This document shows positions 21,206 through 29,591 of a stretch of 64,000 nt of DNA, one piece after another (position 1 is the first letter of the stretch; every line of letters begins with the position of its first letter). This DNA comes from Janthinobacterium sp. CG3 (lineage in GTDB: Bacteria; Pseudomonadota; Gammaproteobacteria; Burkholderiales; Burkholderiaceae_D): contig NZ_KB467824.1 of assembly GCF_000344615.1 (NCBI RefSeq), positions 4,367,767 through 4,431,766 on the forward strand. Reading direction: 5' to 3'. Made by a program: the position numbers and the translations under genes. Under the pieces are notes generated by a model. That model worked only from the letters and a program-made list of their open reading frames with translations, did no database searches and was not told where the DNA came from.

Positions 21206-22372
21206 ATGAATCGCTTTCCCGCTTTCGCTTTCAGTACCGTCGCCCACATCGTGTCGGAACTCGGCGCCGCCAGGCAGCTGGGCATGCATCTCGCCTCGCG
21301 CTTCCCCGCCGTGCGCCGCGCGCTGCTGGTAACCGACGCCGGCTTTCTAGCGACCGGTCTGGTCGCCGCGCCGCTGCACAGTTTGGAGGCGGCGAATGTC
21401 GCGGTGCAGGTTTTTTCAGAAGTCGTGGCCGATCCGCCCGAGTCCGTCGTCATGGCGGCCGTGCAGGCGGCGCGCGCCTTTGGCGCCGACGCCGTCGTCG
21501 GCCTCGGCGGCGGCAGTTCGATGGATGTCGCCAAGCTGGCCGCCGTGCTGGCCGGCGGCGCGCAGGATCTGCCGTCGATTTACGGTATCGGCAAGGTGAC
21601 GGGGGCGCGCCTGCCGCTGCTGCTGCTGCCCACCACCGCCGGCACCGGTTCCGAGGTCACCAATATCGCCATCGTCACGACCGGCGCAGCCACCAAGATG
21701 GGCGTCGTCGCGCCGCAACTGTACGCCGACGTCGCGCTGCTCGACGCCGAGCTGACACTGGGTCTGCCGCCGCACGTTACCGCCGCCACCGGTATCGACG
21801 CGATGGTGCATGCGATCGAAGCCTATACCAGCCGCCACAAAAAGAACCCCTTGTCCGACGCGCTGGCGCGCCAGGCCTTGCAGTTGCTGCACGGTAGCCT
21901 GATCGCGGCGTGCAGGGATGGCCGCGATCTGGCGGCGCGCCAGGCGATGCTGCTCGGGGCGATGCTGGCCGGGCAGGCGTTCTCAAACGCGCCGGTGGCG
22001 GCAGTCCACGCGCTGGCCTACCCCGTCGGCGGCGTGTTCCACGTGCCGCATGGTTTGTCGAATGCGCTGGTGTTGCCGCATATGTTGCGCTTCAACGCGC
22101 CGGCGGCCGCCACGCTCTACGCGGAACTGGCCACGATTGTGGCGCCGCGCGCCACCGGCAGCGACGAGGCGCGGGCCGACGCGCTGGCATTGGCGATGCA
22201 GCGGATCGCCGTCGACAGCGGCATCGAAACGCGGTTGCGGCAGGTTGGCGTCGGCGCCGTCGACCTGGACCGGCTAGCCGACGAGGCGATGCTGCAGACC
22301 CGGCTGCTGGGAAACAATCCGCGCGAAGTCGGCCGGGACGACGCCCGCGCAATTTACGCCGCGGCTTGGTAA
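21206..22372 (+). CDS. Iron-containing alcohol dehydrogenase
   Basis: A 388-residue group III alcohol dehydrogenase. The nucleotide-binding GGGSSMDVAK (about residues 95-104) and LPTTAGTGSEVTN are present. Metal-ligand motifs are DAMVHAIEAY, AVHALAYPVGG and HVPHGLSNALVLPHML. The substrate cannot be told from the sequence. The start at 21206 is preceded by ACAGGAG. It is sandwiched between parS sites, perhaps simply because this intergenic DNA is part of the segregation region. No partner gene is apparent. Confidence 0.9.
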   Translation: MNRFPAFAFSTVAHIVSELGAARQLGMHLASRFPAVRRALLVTDAGFLATGLVAAPLHSLEAANVAVQVFSEVVADPPESVVMAAVQAARAFGADAVVGLGGGSSMDVAKLAAVLAGGAQDLPSIYGIGKVTGARLPLLLLPTTAGTGSEVTNIAIVTTGAATKMGVVAPQLYADVALLDAELTLGLPPHVTAATGIDAMVHAIEAYTSRHKKNPLSDALARQALQLLHGSLIAACRDGRDLAARQAMLLGAMLAGQAFSNAPVAAVHALAYPVGGVFHVPHGLSNALVLPHMLRFNAPAAATLYAELATIVAPRATGSDEARADALALAMQRIAVDSGIETRLRQVGVGAVDLDRLADEAMLQTRLLGNNPREVGRDDARAIYAAAW

Positions 22373-22387
22373 GGCGTCGGTAACGGC

Positions 22388-22403
22388 TGTTCCACGTGGA
22401 ACA
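22388..22403. promoter_or_regulatory. parS: parS centromere site 3
   Basis: Perfect TGTTCCACGTGGAACA, 16 bases after the alcohol dehydrogenase stop; flanking bases extend the palindrome (GGCTG...CAGCC). Confidence 0.93.
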
Positions 22404-22439
22404 GCCGCGCAGCTGACATGTTCGCGGCGACGATGGAGT

Positions 22440-22538
22440 TTAGGCGCTTGTCGCCGAAGCGGCTATCAGCACCAGCACTGCGAAGGTTTCCAAGACGGCG
22501 GCGGCGATGGGTCGTAACACGCGATTTTTCGTTGTCAT
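22440..22538 (-). CDS. Possible 32-residue hydrophobic peptide
   Basis: The ATG on the minus strand at 22538 follows CAGGAGTAAAGC, a near-ideal ribosome-binding site (AGGAG, 6-base gap). The product has a basic N-terminus (MTTKNRVLRP) and one hydrophobic stretch rich in Ala, Val and Leu, ending ATSA. It could be a small membrane peptide or a cleaved leader. No homologue is known to me; the ribosome-binding site and composition are the only support. Confidence 0.4.
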   Translation of the reverse strand: MTTKNRVLRPIAAAVLETFAVLVLIAASATSA

Positions 22539-22672
22539 GCTTTACTCCTGAACGGTTCTGGCCGATGGCGGCGCAAGCTGGAAAGCCCACGAAAGCCACT
22601 ATACGAAAAAATCCGGCAGAAAAACATTTGATTGTTGTTATTAAATCGATAGGTCACGGCTATAGCCCTTCG

Positions 22673-23665
22673 TCATGAAGGGAGCGGCTTGTCGTTCAAC
22701 GCCAGCGGTACCAGCTTGCGCAACGCTGCCCGCGCGTCTTGCGCGGCCATGCGGCGCCGCTGGAATATATTGTTGAGGACCAGCGCGCTGGCGGTCAGCG
22801 CCGCGCCGACCATCTGCCCGCCCCGCGGCGGCGTGCCACCGGCGGCCGACACGATGAAAGCCGTCAACGGAACGACATCCATGAACAACACGCCGTTCAT
22901 CGGCGTGATGATGCTGTTGCCGATATTCCAGGCCAGCACGGCCACAAATCCCGCCAGGAAAATCATGTAGCCCAGGTGGGGAGCGATGGAGACCACGACG
23001 CTGGCGGACACGGGATGAATCAGGCCGGCCGCCCGCAGCGCGATCACGACCGTGAACACGGTGCTCAAGCCGAGCAAGGTCGTCATCGTCGTGTAACGGT
23101 ACGGGCTCCAATGCGCGAACAGCGATGCCCCGACGGTGTAGACGACCCAGCACAGGGCGCCCAGCAGGAGCAAGGCGTTCGACCGGTAGTTGGCGTACTC
23201 CCGTAGCAAGCGCTGGGGTTGGCCGTCGGTAATGACCAGCACCACGCCAAGAAACGATAGTCCGATAAAGGCAAACGAGACCAGCGGCGGTCGGGTGCGC
23301 CGCACGCTCCAGTTGACGAGCAGCGCCAGCATCGGCATCGTCGCCATGATCACGGCCGCGTTCAGCGTTCCTTCCCTGCCGGCCAATTGCTGTCCCAGGA
23401 ATACCACGAAACCGAAGCCGGCGAATCCTGCGCTACCGAGCAGCCAGGCCAGCCAGTAGCGCTCGCCTTTCAGCGACAACGCGCCCGGCCCTTCCCGCAT
23501 CAGCAGCAGGGCCAGGAAAGCCAGCCCGGCGACGCTGTAGCGGATCGCCGTGAACTGGAACGCGTCGATCCTTGTCAGCGCGTCGTCCATGACCGGGAAC
23601 ATGCCGCCCCAGGCAACGGTGGCAACGAAGCAGCACAGCGCGCCGCGGGCATAGTCTTTCTGCAT
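22673..23665 (-). CDS. DMT-superfamily (EamA) transporter
   Basis: A 330-residue inner-membrane protein with about ten hydrophobic helices arranged as two EamA repeats (first from GALCCFVATVAWGGMFPVMDDA, second from ALLLLGALCWVVYTVGASLF). Such proteins usually export amino acids or other small metabolites. AAGGATTCT precedes the ATG. It is transcribed divergently from a MocR-type regulator 140 bases away, which probably controls it; the substrate may therefore relate to an amine or amino acid sensed through PLP chemistry. That link is inferred. Confidence 0.88.
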   Translation of the reverse strand: MQKDYARGALCCFVATVAWGGMFPVMDDALTRIDAFQFTAIRYSVAGLAFLALLLMREGPGALSLKGERYWLAWLLGSAGFAGFGFVVFLGQQLAGREGTLNAAVIMATMPMLALLVNWSVRRTRPPLVSFAFIGLSFLGVVLVITDGQPQRLLREYANYRSNALLLLGALCWVVYTVGASLFAHWSPYRYTTMTTLLGLSTVFTVVIALRAAGLIHPVSASVVVSIAPHLGYMIFLAGFVAVLAWNIGNSIITPMNGVLFMDVVPLTAFIVSAAGGTPPRGGQMVGAALTASALVLNNIFQRRRMAAQDARAALRKLVPLALNDKPLPS

Positions 23666-23805
23666 AGAATCCTTTGCATGCGGCCGTCACCGGGGGGTCG
23701 GTCCGCGCTTGTTGTGGTGCTCCAGTATAGAAAGGCGACCGGCGTGCCGACAGGGACAGACGGCATATAATCAAGTCAACTGTACTGATCAAAAAAGGGC
23801 ACAGA

Positions 23806-25209
23806 TTGAAACTGGATATTTCCCCGCAACGCAATGTGCCCTTGGTGGCACAAGTGGTCGATCAACTGTCGGGGCTGATACTCGCCCGTTCCCTGGGCGC
23901 CGGCCGCAAGCTGCCGTCGATTCGCGAGTTCGCCGCCGTCAACGGCATCTCCAAATCAACGGCGGTGGAAGCGTATGACCGCTTGGTTGCGCAGGGTTTG
24001 CTAACCTCGCGTCCCAAGGCCGGCTTCTACGTGGCGACGCTGCGCGGTCCGGTCGAATTGCGCAGCGCCATAGACCTTTCGGCGCAGCGCGCCATCGATC
24101 CCATCTGGATGTTGCGCAATTCCCTGCAACTCGATCCGGCGATGCTGAAACCCGGATGCGGCTGGCTGCCGGCGCCCCTGCTCCACTCCGAGGGCATCGC
24201 CCGGGGCTTGCGCGCCGTCTCGCGCGCCGGCGCGCAAGCGCTGTCCGGCTACGGCGAACCACTCGGTTTCGAGCCCTTGCGGCGCCACCTGCAGCGCCTG
24301 CTCGCACTACGCGGCATCGATGCCGGCACCGGACAAATCATGCTCACCGACAGCGGCAGCCAAGCCATCGACCTGGCGCTGCGGCTGCTGCTGCGGCCGG
24401 GCGACACGGTGCTGGTCGACGATCCCTGCTATTTCAATTTCCAGGCCGTGCTGGCGGTGCACGGGGCCAAGGTCGTCAGCGTTCCCCTGCTCGCCAACGG
24501 CCCGAACATGGCGGCCTTCGCGGCGGCGGCGGCGCTGCACCGGCCGCGCCTGTATCTGACCAATGGCAGTTTGCACAATCCCACCGGCGTCACGGTCGCG
24601 CCGGCGGTCGCGCACCAGTTGCTGAGCCTGGCGGAGCAATTCGATTTCGCGATCGTCGAGGACGATACCTTCGCCGACTTCGAAGAGCGGCCGTCGACGC
24701 GGCTGGCCGCGTTGGACCAGTTACAGCGCGTGATCCACATCGGCAGCTTTTCAAAGACGCTGTCGGGCGCGGCCCGCTGCGGCTATCTGAGCTGCTGCCA
24801 AGAATGGCTGGAGCGCCTGGTCGAACTGAAGCTGGCCACCTCGTTCGGCAACAACGAGGCGTGCGCGCGCCTGATCCATCAGTTGCTGGTCGACGGCAGT
24901 TATCGCAAGCATATGGATGCGGTGCGCGCGCATCTGCGCGGCGCGTCGGTGCAGGCGCGCCGGCGCATCAAGGACTGCGGCTTGACGCTGTGGCACGAGG
25001 CCGAGGAAGGATTGTTTCTATGGGCGAAGGCAAGCGAGGGCACCGACTGCGCCGGGATTGCCCGCGATGCTTTGGAGCAAGGCATACTGCTGGCGCCCGG
25101 CGATGTGTTCAGCCCGGCGCGCACGGCCGGCAACTACCTGCGCTTCAACGTGGCGCAATCGTCCGATCCGCGCATCTTTGATTTTTTGCGCGCCGCGCTG
25201 CACAACTAA
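23806..25209 (+). CDS. MocR-family regulator (GntR HTH plus aminotransferase domain)
   Basis: A 467-residue protein. The N-terminal winged helix (residues 1-75; SIREFAAVNGISKSTAVEAYDRL) is fused to a fold-type I aminotransferase domain; the PLP lysine is in HIGSFSKTLSGAARCGYL, and the YGEPLGFEPLRRHL and DDPCYFNFQAVL motifs are present. The start is TTG at 23806 behind AAGGGC, since no ATG fits the HTH start MKLDISPQRNVPL. It is divergent from the EamA transporter, the usual MocR setting. Confidence 0.9.
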   Translation: MKLDISPQRNVPLVAQVVDQLSGLILARSLGAGRKLPSIREFAAVNGISKSTAVEAYDRLVAQGLLTSRPKAGFYVATLRGPVELRSAIDLSAQRAIDPIWMLRNSLQLDPAMLKPGCGWLPAPLLHSEGIARGLRAVSRAGAQALSGYGEPLGFEPLRRHLQRLLALRGIDAGTGQIMLTDSGSQAIDLALRLLLRPGDTVLVDDPCYFNFQAVLAVHGAKVVSVPLLANGPNMAAFAAAAALHRPRLYLTNGSLHNPTGVTVAPAVAHQLLSLAEQFDFAIVEDDTFADFEERPSTRLAALDQLQRVIHIGSFSKTLSGAARCGYLSCCQEWLERLVELKLATSFGNNEACARLIHQLLVDGSYRKHMDAVRAHLRGASVQARRRIKDCGLTLWHEAEEGLFLWAKASEGTDCAGIARDALEQGILLAPGDVFSPARTAGNYLRFNVAQSSDPRIFDFLRAALHN

Positions 25210-25287
25210 GCGCCTTTCCCGTAGCCTCCGTACGGCCTAATGCATTGTCGGCATCTTGACCAAGTGGAGCGATTGAAGGCGGGTTTG

Positions 25288-25303
25288 TGTTCCACGTGGA
25301 ACA
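25288..25303. promoter_or_regulatory. parS: parS centromere site 4
   Basis: Perfect TGTTCCACGTGGAACA within a longer palindrome (TTTG on the left, CAAA on the right). It is the parS farthest from parB in this window, and it lies in an intergenic region. Confidence 0.93.
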
Positions 25304-25320
25304 CAAACCGGAGGCGGATG

Positions 25321-25376
25321 CCGGGGCCAGACCTGAAGGTCCGACCCCGGGGTTACCCCCCTAGGTTTTGATGATT
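25321..25376. repeat. Interspersed palindromic repeat, copy C
   Basis: The core GGGGCCAGACC-TGAA-GGTCCGACCCC is followed by the arm GGGTTACCCCCCTAGGTTTTGAT. It closely matches copy D at 44235 and occupies the gap between the MocR gene and the oligomer hydrolase gene. Confidence 0.75.
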
Positions 25377-25404
25377 TTAACGCAGCAGCCTCGAACAAGT
25401 CAGA

Positions 25405-27462
25405 TCAGTTCGGCACGTCGACCACCGTGCCGCTCACCGAGATAACGTTGGCCGCCGCCGGCGCCGCGGCGATCGGCGGCACGTTGGCGGCGGTGATCGG
25501 CGTTGTCGCGTCGGCCCGCGTGACAGTGCGCACCACTTGCGAAGGCGGCAGGGCCTGCGCCGTTTTCAAGTTGGCGTACATGGCGTCGAGCGCGCGGTTC
25601 AGGTAGACGTGCAAGGGCACGATGACCGTCGGCAAGGCGTTGGTGAAAGAGTCGAAGTGGTTGGCGTTGCTCACCTCGATGTAGCGCAGCTTGCTGGCAC
25701 TGCCCTCCGCCGCGGCGTTCAGACCCACGTAGGCGCGCGACGCGTGGTTCACCGGGATCAGGGTGTCGGCGCGGCCATGCACGATGATCGCCGGCTTGCC
25801 GCGCAAATTGCCGGTCGCCTGTACTTGCGCGATGCCGTCGCGCACGCGCTGGCTTCGCGCCGCCAAGGCCGGCGCCAGCGCGCCGCCGTTGATCGGGTCA
25901 ACGCCGGTCGCCAGCGCCCGCAGGCACAGGAAGCCATCGAGCGACTGGTCTGCCAGACCCGTCGATTGCGACACTCCAAACGCGTAGGCCTTGGCGCCGC
26001 CCACCGAATCTTCGTACACGACGTTGCCGATGCCGCTGCTCTGCAGCGCGTAGCTGCCGGCCTTTTGCACCGGCGTGTAGGCGATCGGGTTGCCGGTGGA
26101 GTCGGTGGCCGCGAAGCTGAAACCGCATACCTTGTCGGTGACCGAGAATTTTCCGTAGGCATTGGCATAGCTGACCGCGACCAGGACGTTGGCGACGGCG
26201 TGCCCGGCCTGCAAGGGATCGGAGTCGCTCAGCCAGCCGTAGGCCTTCAACTTGGCTTTCGCGTTGCTTTGTTGCGTGGCCAGGTCGGCGCCGGTCAGCA
26301 AGCCTTTGCCGACCAGTGCGGTGCAGCGCCCGCTGCTGCCGGCGATGCAGGGCTGGAACAGCGCCGCGTAGCTCGCATAATCGAGCAGCGGCTTGGCCTG
26401 CGCGCTCACCGGCGCCCCGCCCTGCCGCACCGTGTAGGCGGGCGTGGCCTTCGCTTGTACTTGCGGCTCGGTCACGGCGACGCCGCCGATCAAGCCAAGG
26501 GTGTCCTGCTCGGCGGCGCGCAAGGCCGAACCGCCGCCGTTTGAAATGCTCGAGGCGATGGTGATGGTATTTTTCGGCGTCAGGCGCAGCAGGTGGCGCT
26601 TGCCGTCGCTGGCCAGCACGCCGTACTTCTCGTTGAGCACATAGTAGGCGAATTCAATTGCCTGCAAGGTCGACTTGCCCCAGTCCTGCTCCGGGTTCTG
26701 CTGCGAGTGCGCGTGCTTCATCGCCACGCGGTTCGGATACGCGAGGGCGAAGGCGAGCCGCTCGGCGTCGCTCAGCACCGGGGCGAACAGCGCGTTCTTC
26801 CCCGCCGCCGCGCGGGTGGCGCGCACGCCGCTTTGCAGATTGACGGCGTCGTCGTCGAAGGTGTACAGGCCGGTGCCGCTGCCTTTGTCGGAATAGGCGA
26901 CCGCGCAACCCTTTTTCAAGCCCCATTCGCCGGAGCTGCCGATGGCGCCGTAAATGCCGCGCGAGCCGCTCGAGGTGCCGGTGACGATGCAAGCGTTGGC
27001 CGGGTCGAAGCTGGCCGGCACTTGCACCATCAGCGTCACGTTCAGCTTGCCGCTGCCGTCGTCAGCGTAGGCCAGGTATTCGCTGCCGGCAACCTTGCCT
27101 TCGCCGGCCGTGACGGCGCCGCTGGCGTCGACGTTGGGGCCGTACAGCGTGCCGTAGCCGCTGTTGGCGTTGATGTCGAGCACGGCCCGGTAATTGGCGT
27201 GGATGGCGTTGCGGCGCAACTCGACGGCGCTGGGATTGGCCGGATCGGCGTAGTCGGGCGTGACACCGCCCAGGCCGGTCTTGCCCAAGCCTGCGGTCAA
27301 TAGGTCGTTCGACACGCCGTCATAACTGGCGCTGGTAATCGGCCCCAGATAGGCCGGCAGGACGTTCAGGCTTTCCGGGTCCTGGTTGCTGCCGCAGGCG
27401 ACCAGCGCGGTCGTGGCGATGGCCAGGCTGCCGGTGTGAAATGCGCTCTTGATATTTTTCAT
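25405..27462 (-). CDS. D-(-)-3-hydroxybutyrate oligomer hydrolase (lipoprotein)
   Basis: A 685-residue protein of the 3HB-oligomer hydrolase family, which cleaves 3-hydroxybutyrate oligomers released from polyhydroxybutyrate. The start at 27462 (after AAGGATGAC) gives a lipoprotein signal with lipobox LVAC (Cys about residue 21). GTSSGSRGIYGAIGSSGEWGLKKGCAVAYSDKG and ASSISNGGGSALRAAE (a GxSxG-like serine motif) are characteristic, and a late GRADTLIPVNHASRAY plus NANHFDSF supply the Asp/His region. Longer in-frame starts read into the liv terminator and are not protein-like. No phaC gene is in the window. Confidence 0.85.
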   Translation of the reverse strand: MKNIKSAFHTGSLAIATTALVACGSNQDPESLNVLPAYLGPITSASYDGVSNDLLTAGLGKTGLGGVTPDYADPANPSAVELRRNAIHANYRAVLDINANSGYGTLYGPNVDASGAVTAGEGKVAGSEYLAYADDGSGKLNVTLMVQVPASFDPANACIVTGTSSGSRGIYGAIGSSGEWGLKKGCAVAYSDKGSGTGLYTFDDDAVNLQSGVRATRAAAGKNALFAPVLSDAERLAFALAYPNRVAMKHAHSQQNPEQDWGKSTLQAIEFAYYVLNEKYGVLASDGKRHLLRLTPKNTITIASSISNGGGSALRAAEQDTLGLIGGVAVTEPQVQAKATPAYTVRQGGAPVSAQAKPLLDYASYAALFQPCIAGSSGRCTALVGKGLLTGADLATQQSNAKAKLKAYGWLSDSDPLQAGHAVANVLVAVSYANAYGKFSVTDKVCGFSFAATDSTGNPIAYTPVQKAGSYALQSSGIGNVVYEDSVGGAKAYAFGVSQSTGLADQSLDGFLCLRALATGVDPINGGALAPALAARSQRVRDGIAQVQATGNLRGKPAIIVHGRADTLIPVNHASRAYVGLNAAAEGSASKLRYIEVSNANHFDSFTNALPTVIVPLHVYLNRALDAMYANLKTAQALPPSQVVRTVTRADATTPITAANVPPIAAAPAAANVISVSGTVVDVPN

Positions 27463-27489
27463 GTCATCCTTCCAAAAAACGATGCTCCA

Positions 27490-27520
27490 ATGAAAAACGC
27501 CGGACTTGGAGTCCGGCGTT
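27490..27520 (-). terminator. Terminator of the liv-type operon
   Basis: AACGCCGGACT (27496-27506) and AGTCCGGCGTT (27510-27520) form an 11-bp stem with a 3-base loop; on the minus strand it is followed by TTTTCATT. It lies just after the livM stop codon. Confidence 0.85.
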
Positions 27521-27530
27521 GCTTTGCCAA

Positions 27531-28511
27531 TCAGGCGGCTTTTTTGTGGCCGCCCGGGGCGAACCGGGCGATCATTTCGCCCACTATGCCGCGCCGGAAC
27601 AAGAGCACGCAGGCAACGAAAATCAGGCCGGTGATCATGCTCACCGATTCGCCCAGTGTGTTGAACCATTCCACGCCGGTCCTGGTCGCCAGGAAGGTGC
27701 CGAGGTCGCCCAGCTTGTTTTCCAGCACGATGATGATGACCGCGCCGAGGATCGGACCGGCCAGCGTGCCCATGCCGCCGACCAGGGTCATCAGGATCAC
27801 CAGGCCGGACATGGTCCAGTGCACGTCGGTCAAGGTTTCAAAGCCCAGCACCAGGGTCTTGGTGGCGCCGGCCAAGCCGGCCAGCGCCGCCGACAGCACG
27901 AAGGCCAGCAGCTTGTACTTGTCGACGTCGTAGCCCAGCGAGATCGCGCGCGGCTCGTTTTCCTTGATCGCCTTCAAGACCTGGCCGAACGGCGAATGCA
28001 CGGTGCGCATGATCAGCGCGAAGCCGGCCACGGCGATCGCCAACACGACGAAGTACAGCGTGGTGTCGTTGCTCAGGTCAATCACGCCCAGCAGCTTTCC
28101 ACGTGGCACACCCTGCAAGCCGTCCTCGCCGCCGGTGAAGCCCATGCGCAGCGCCAGGAAGTAGACCATCTGCGCCAGCGCCAGCGTGATCATCGAGAAA
28201 TAGATGCCCTGGCGGCGGATCGCCAGGCCGCCCATGACCAGGCCGATCAGCGCCGCCGCGCCGACGCCCAGCAACAGGCTCAGCTCGACCGGCAGGCCGA
28301 ACACTTTGAGCGCGTGGCCGGCGACGTAGCCGGCGCCGCCGAAGAAGGCGGCATGGCCGAACGAGAGCAGGCCGGTGAAACCGATCAACAGGTTGAAGGC
28401 GCAGGCGAACAGGGCGAAGCACAACAGCTTCATCAGGAAAACCGGGTAGCCGAAGTAAGGCGCCGCCAGGGCCAGGGCCAGCGCGATGGCGTAGCCGATG
28501 TTTTTATTCAT
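27531..28511 (-). CDS. livM: Branched-chain amino acid-type ABC transporter permease LivM
   Basis: A 326-residue inner-membrane permease with 8-10 hydrophobic helices and the LivM motifs GLLSFGHAAFFGGAGY and the cytoplasmic EAA-like loop SPFGQVLKAIKENEPRAISLGYDVDKYKLLAFVLSA. It pairs with LivH. It is the last gene of livG-livF-SBP-livH-livM, 34 bases after livH, and is followed by a strong terminator. Substrate specificity of this family is broad (branched amino acids, amides, aromatic acids). Confidence 0.92.
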   Translation of the reverse strand: MNKNIGYAIALALALAAPYFGYPVFLMKLLCFALFACAFNLLIGFTGLLSFGHAAFFGGAGYVAGHALKVFGLPVELSLLLGVGAAALIGLVMGGLAIRRQGIYFSMITLALAQMVYFLALRMGFTGGEDGLQGVPRGKLLGVIDLSNDTTLYFVVLAIAVAGFALIMRTVHSPFGQVLKAIKENEPRAISLGYDVDKYKLLAFVLSAALAGLAGATKTLVLGFETLTDVHWTMSGLVILMTLVGGMGTLAGPILGAVIIIVLENKLGDLGTFLATRTGVEWFNTLGESVSMITGLIFVACVLLFRRGIVGEMIARFAPGGHKKAA

Positions 28512-28545
28512 CTTGATTGCTCCAATACTGAGTGTGGCTGGTAGA

Positions 28546-29430
28546 TTACTTCTCTTTGCCGAACAGTCCGGCCGGGCGCAGCAGCAGCACGACGACCATC
28601 ACGACGAACACCACCGTGGCCGAGCCCTCCGGATAGAACACCCGGGTCAGGCCTTCGATCACGCCCAGCCCCAGGCCGGTCAGGATCGACCCCATGATGG
28701 AACCCATGCCGCCGATGACGACCACGGCGAAGACGACGATGATCAGGTTCGAGCCCATCAGCGGCGACACCTGGATGATCGGCGCCGCCAGCACGCCGGC
28801 GAAACCGGCCAGCGCCACGCCGAAGCCGTAGGTCAAGGTGACCATCAGCGGCACGTTGATGCCGAAGGCCTCGACCAGTTTCGGGTTTTCGGTGCCGGCG
28901 CGCAGGTAGGAGCCGAGCTTGGTTTTTTCAATCACGTACCAGGTCGCCAGGCAGATCGCCAGCGAGGCCAGCACCACCCAGGCGCGGTAGTTGGGCAGGA
29001 TCATGAAGCCCAGGTCGGTTGCGCCGGACAGCAGTTCCGGCACTTGGAACGGTTGCCCGGAGACGCCATAGAAGGAGCGGAACACGCCCTCGGCGATCAA
29101 GGTGATGCCGAAAGTCAGCAACAAACCGTACAAGTGGTCCAGCTTGTAGAGCCAGCGCAGCATGGTTTTTTCAATGACGATGCCCAGCGCGCCCACCATC
29201 AACGGCGCGGCCACCAGCATCACCCAGTAGTTGATGTTGAAATACGTTAAACCCATCCAGGCCAGGAAGGCGCCGATCATGTACATGGCGCCGTGGGAAA
29301 AGTTAATCACGTTGAGCAGGCCGAAAATGACGGCCAGGCCGAGCGACAACATCGCGTAGAACGAGCCGTTGACGAGGCCCAGCAGCAGCTGGCTCATCAT
29401 CGCTTGTAAAGGAACGCCGAAAATTTCCAT
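28546..29430 (-). CDS. livH: Branched-chain amino acid-type ABC transporter permease LivH
   Basis: A 294-residue inner-membrane permease. Family motifs NGSFYAMLSLGLAVIFGLLNVINFSHGAMYMIGAF near the N-terminus and KLGSYLRAGTENPKLVEAFGINVPLMVTLTYGFGVALAGFAG are clear. It forms the translocation channel with LivM. It lies between the binding-protein gene and livM. The 161-base spacer before it (29431-29591) is GC-rich with short inverted repeats and no gene. Confidence 0.93.
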   Translation of the reverse strand: MEIFGVPLQAMMSQLLLGLVNGSFYAMLSLGLAVIFGLLNVINFSHGAMYMIGAFLAWMGLTYFNINYWVMLVAAPLMVGALGIVIEKTMLRWLYKLDHLYGLLLTFGITLIAEGVFRSFYGVSGQPFQVPELLSGATDLGFMILPNYRAWVVLASLAICLATWYVIEKTKLGSYLRAGTENPKLVEAFGINVPLMVTLTYGFGVALAGFAGVLAAPIIQVSPLMGSNLIIVVFAVVVIGGMGSIMGSILTGLGLGVIEGLTRVFYPEGSATVVFVVMVVVLLLRPAGLFGKEK

Positions 29431-29591
29431 GGCATCGCAGTATAAAAGTCGCCGGACCGGCCGGCGGGGGATCAGAGGAAAAGGCGCGGCGCCGCTGGCG
29501 CCCGCGCGAGGTGGTGCGTCGGCCGGCCGCAGCGGCGGGCCGACTTTGCCGGCCTGGCGCGCAAAGGCGCCGGACCGGCGGTGCCGCTAAC

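Noticed and set aside
22034-22048. GTTCCACGTGCCGC in the alcohol dehydrogenase gene as a parS site
   Set aside because: The right half-site is lost; it encodes the conserved FHVPHG motif.
27463-27669. Upstream in-frame start for the oligomer hydrolase
   Set aside because: It passes through the liv operon terminator and livM; the ATG at 27462 has AAGGATG and starts a lipoprotein signal.
28098-28112. TTCCACGTGGCAC inside livM as a fifth parS
   Set aside because: Only part of the palindrome matches; two of the outer bases are wrong and it lies in coding sequence.
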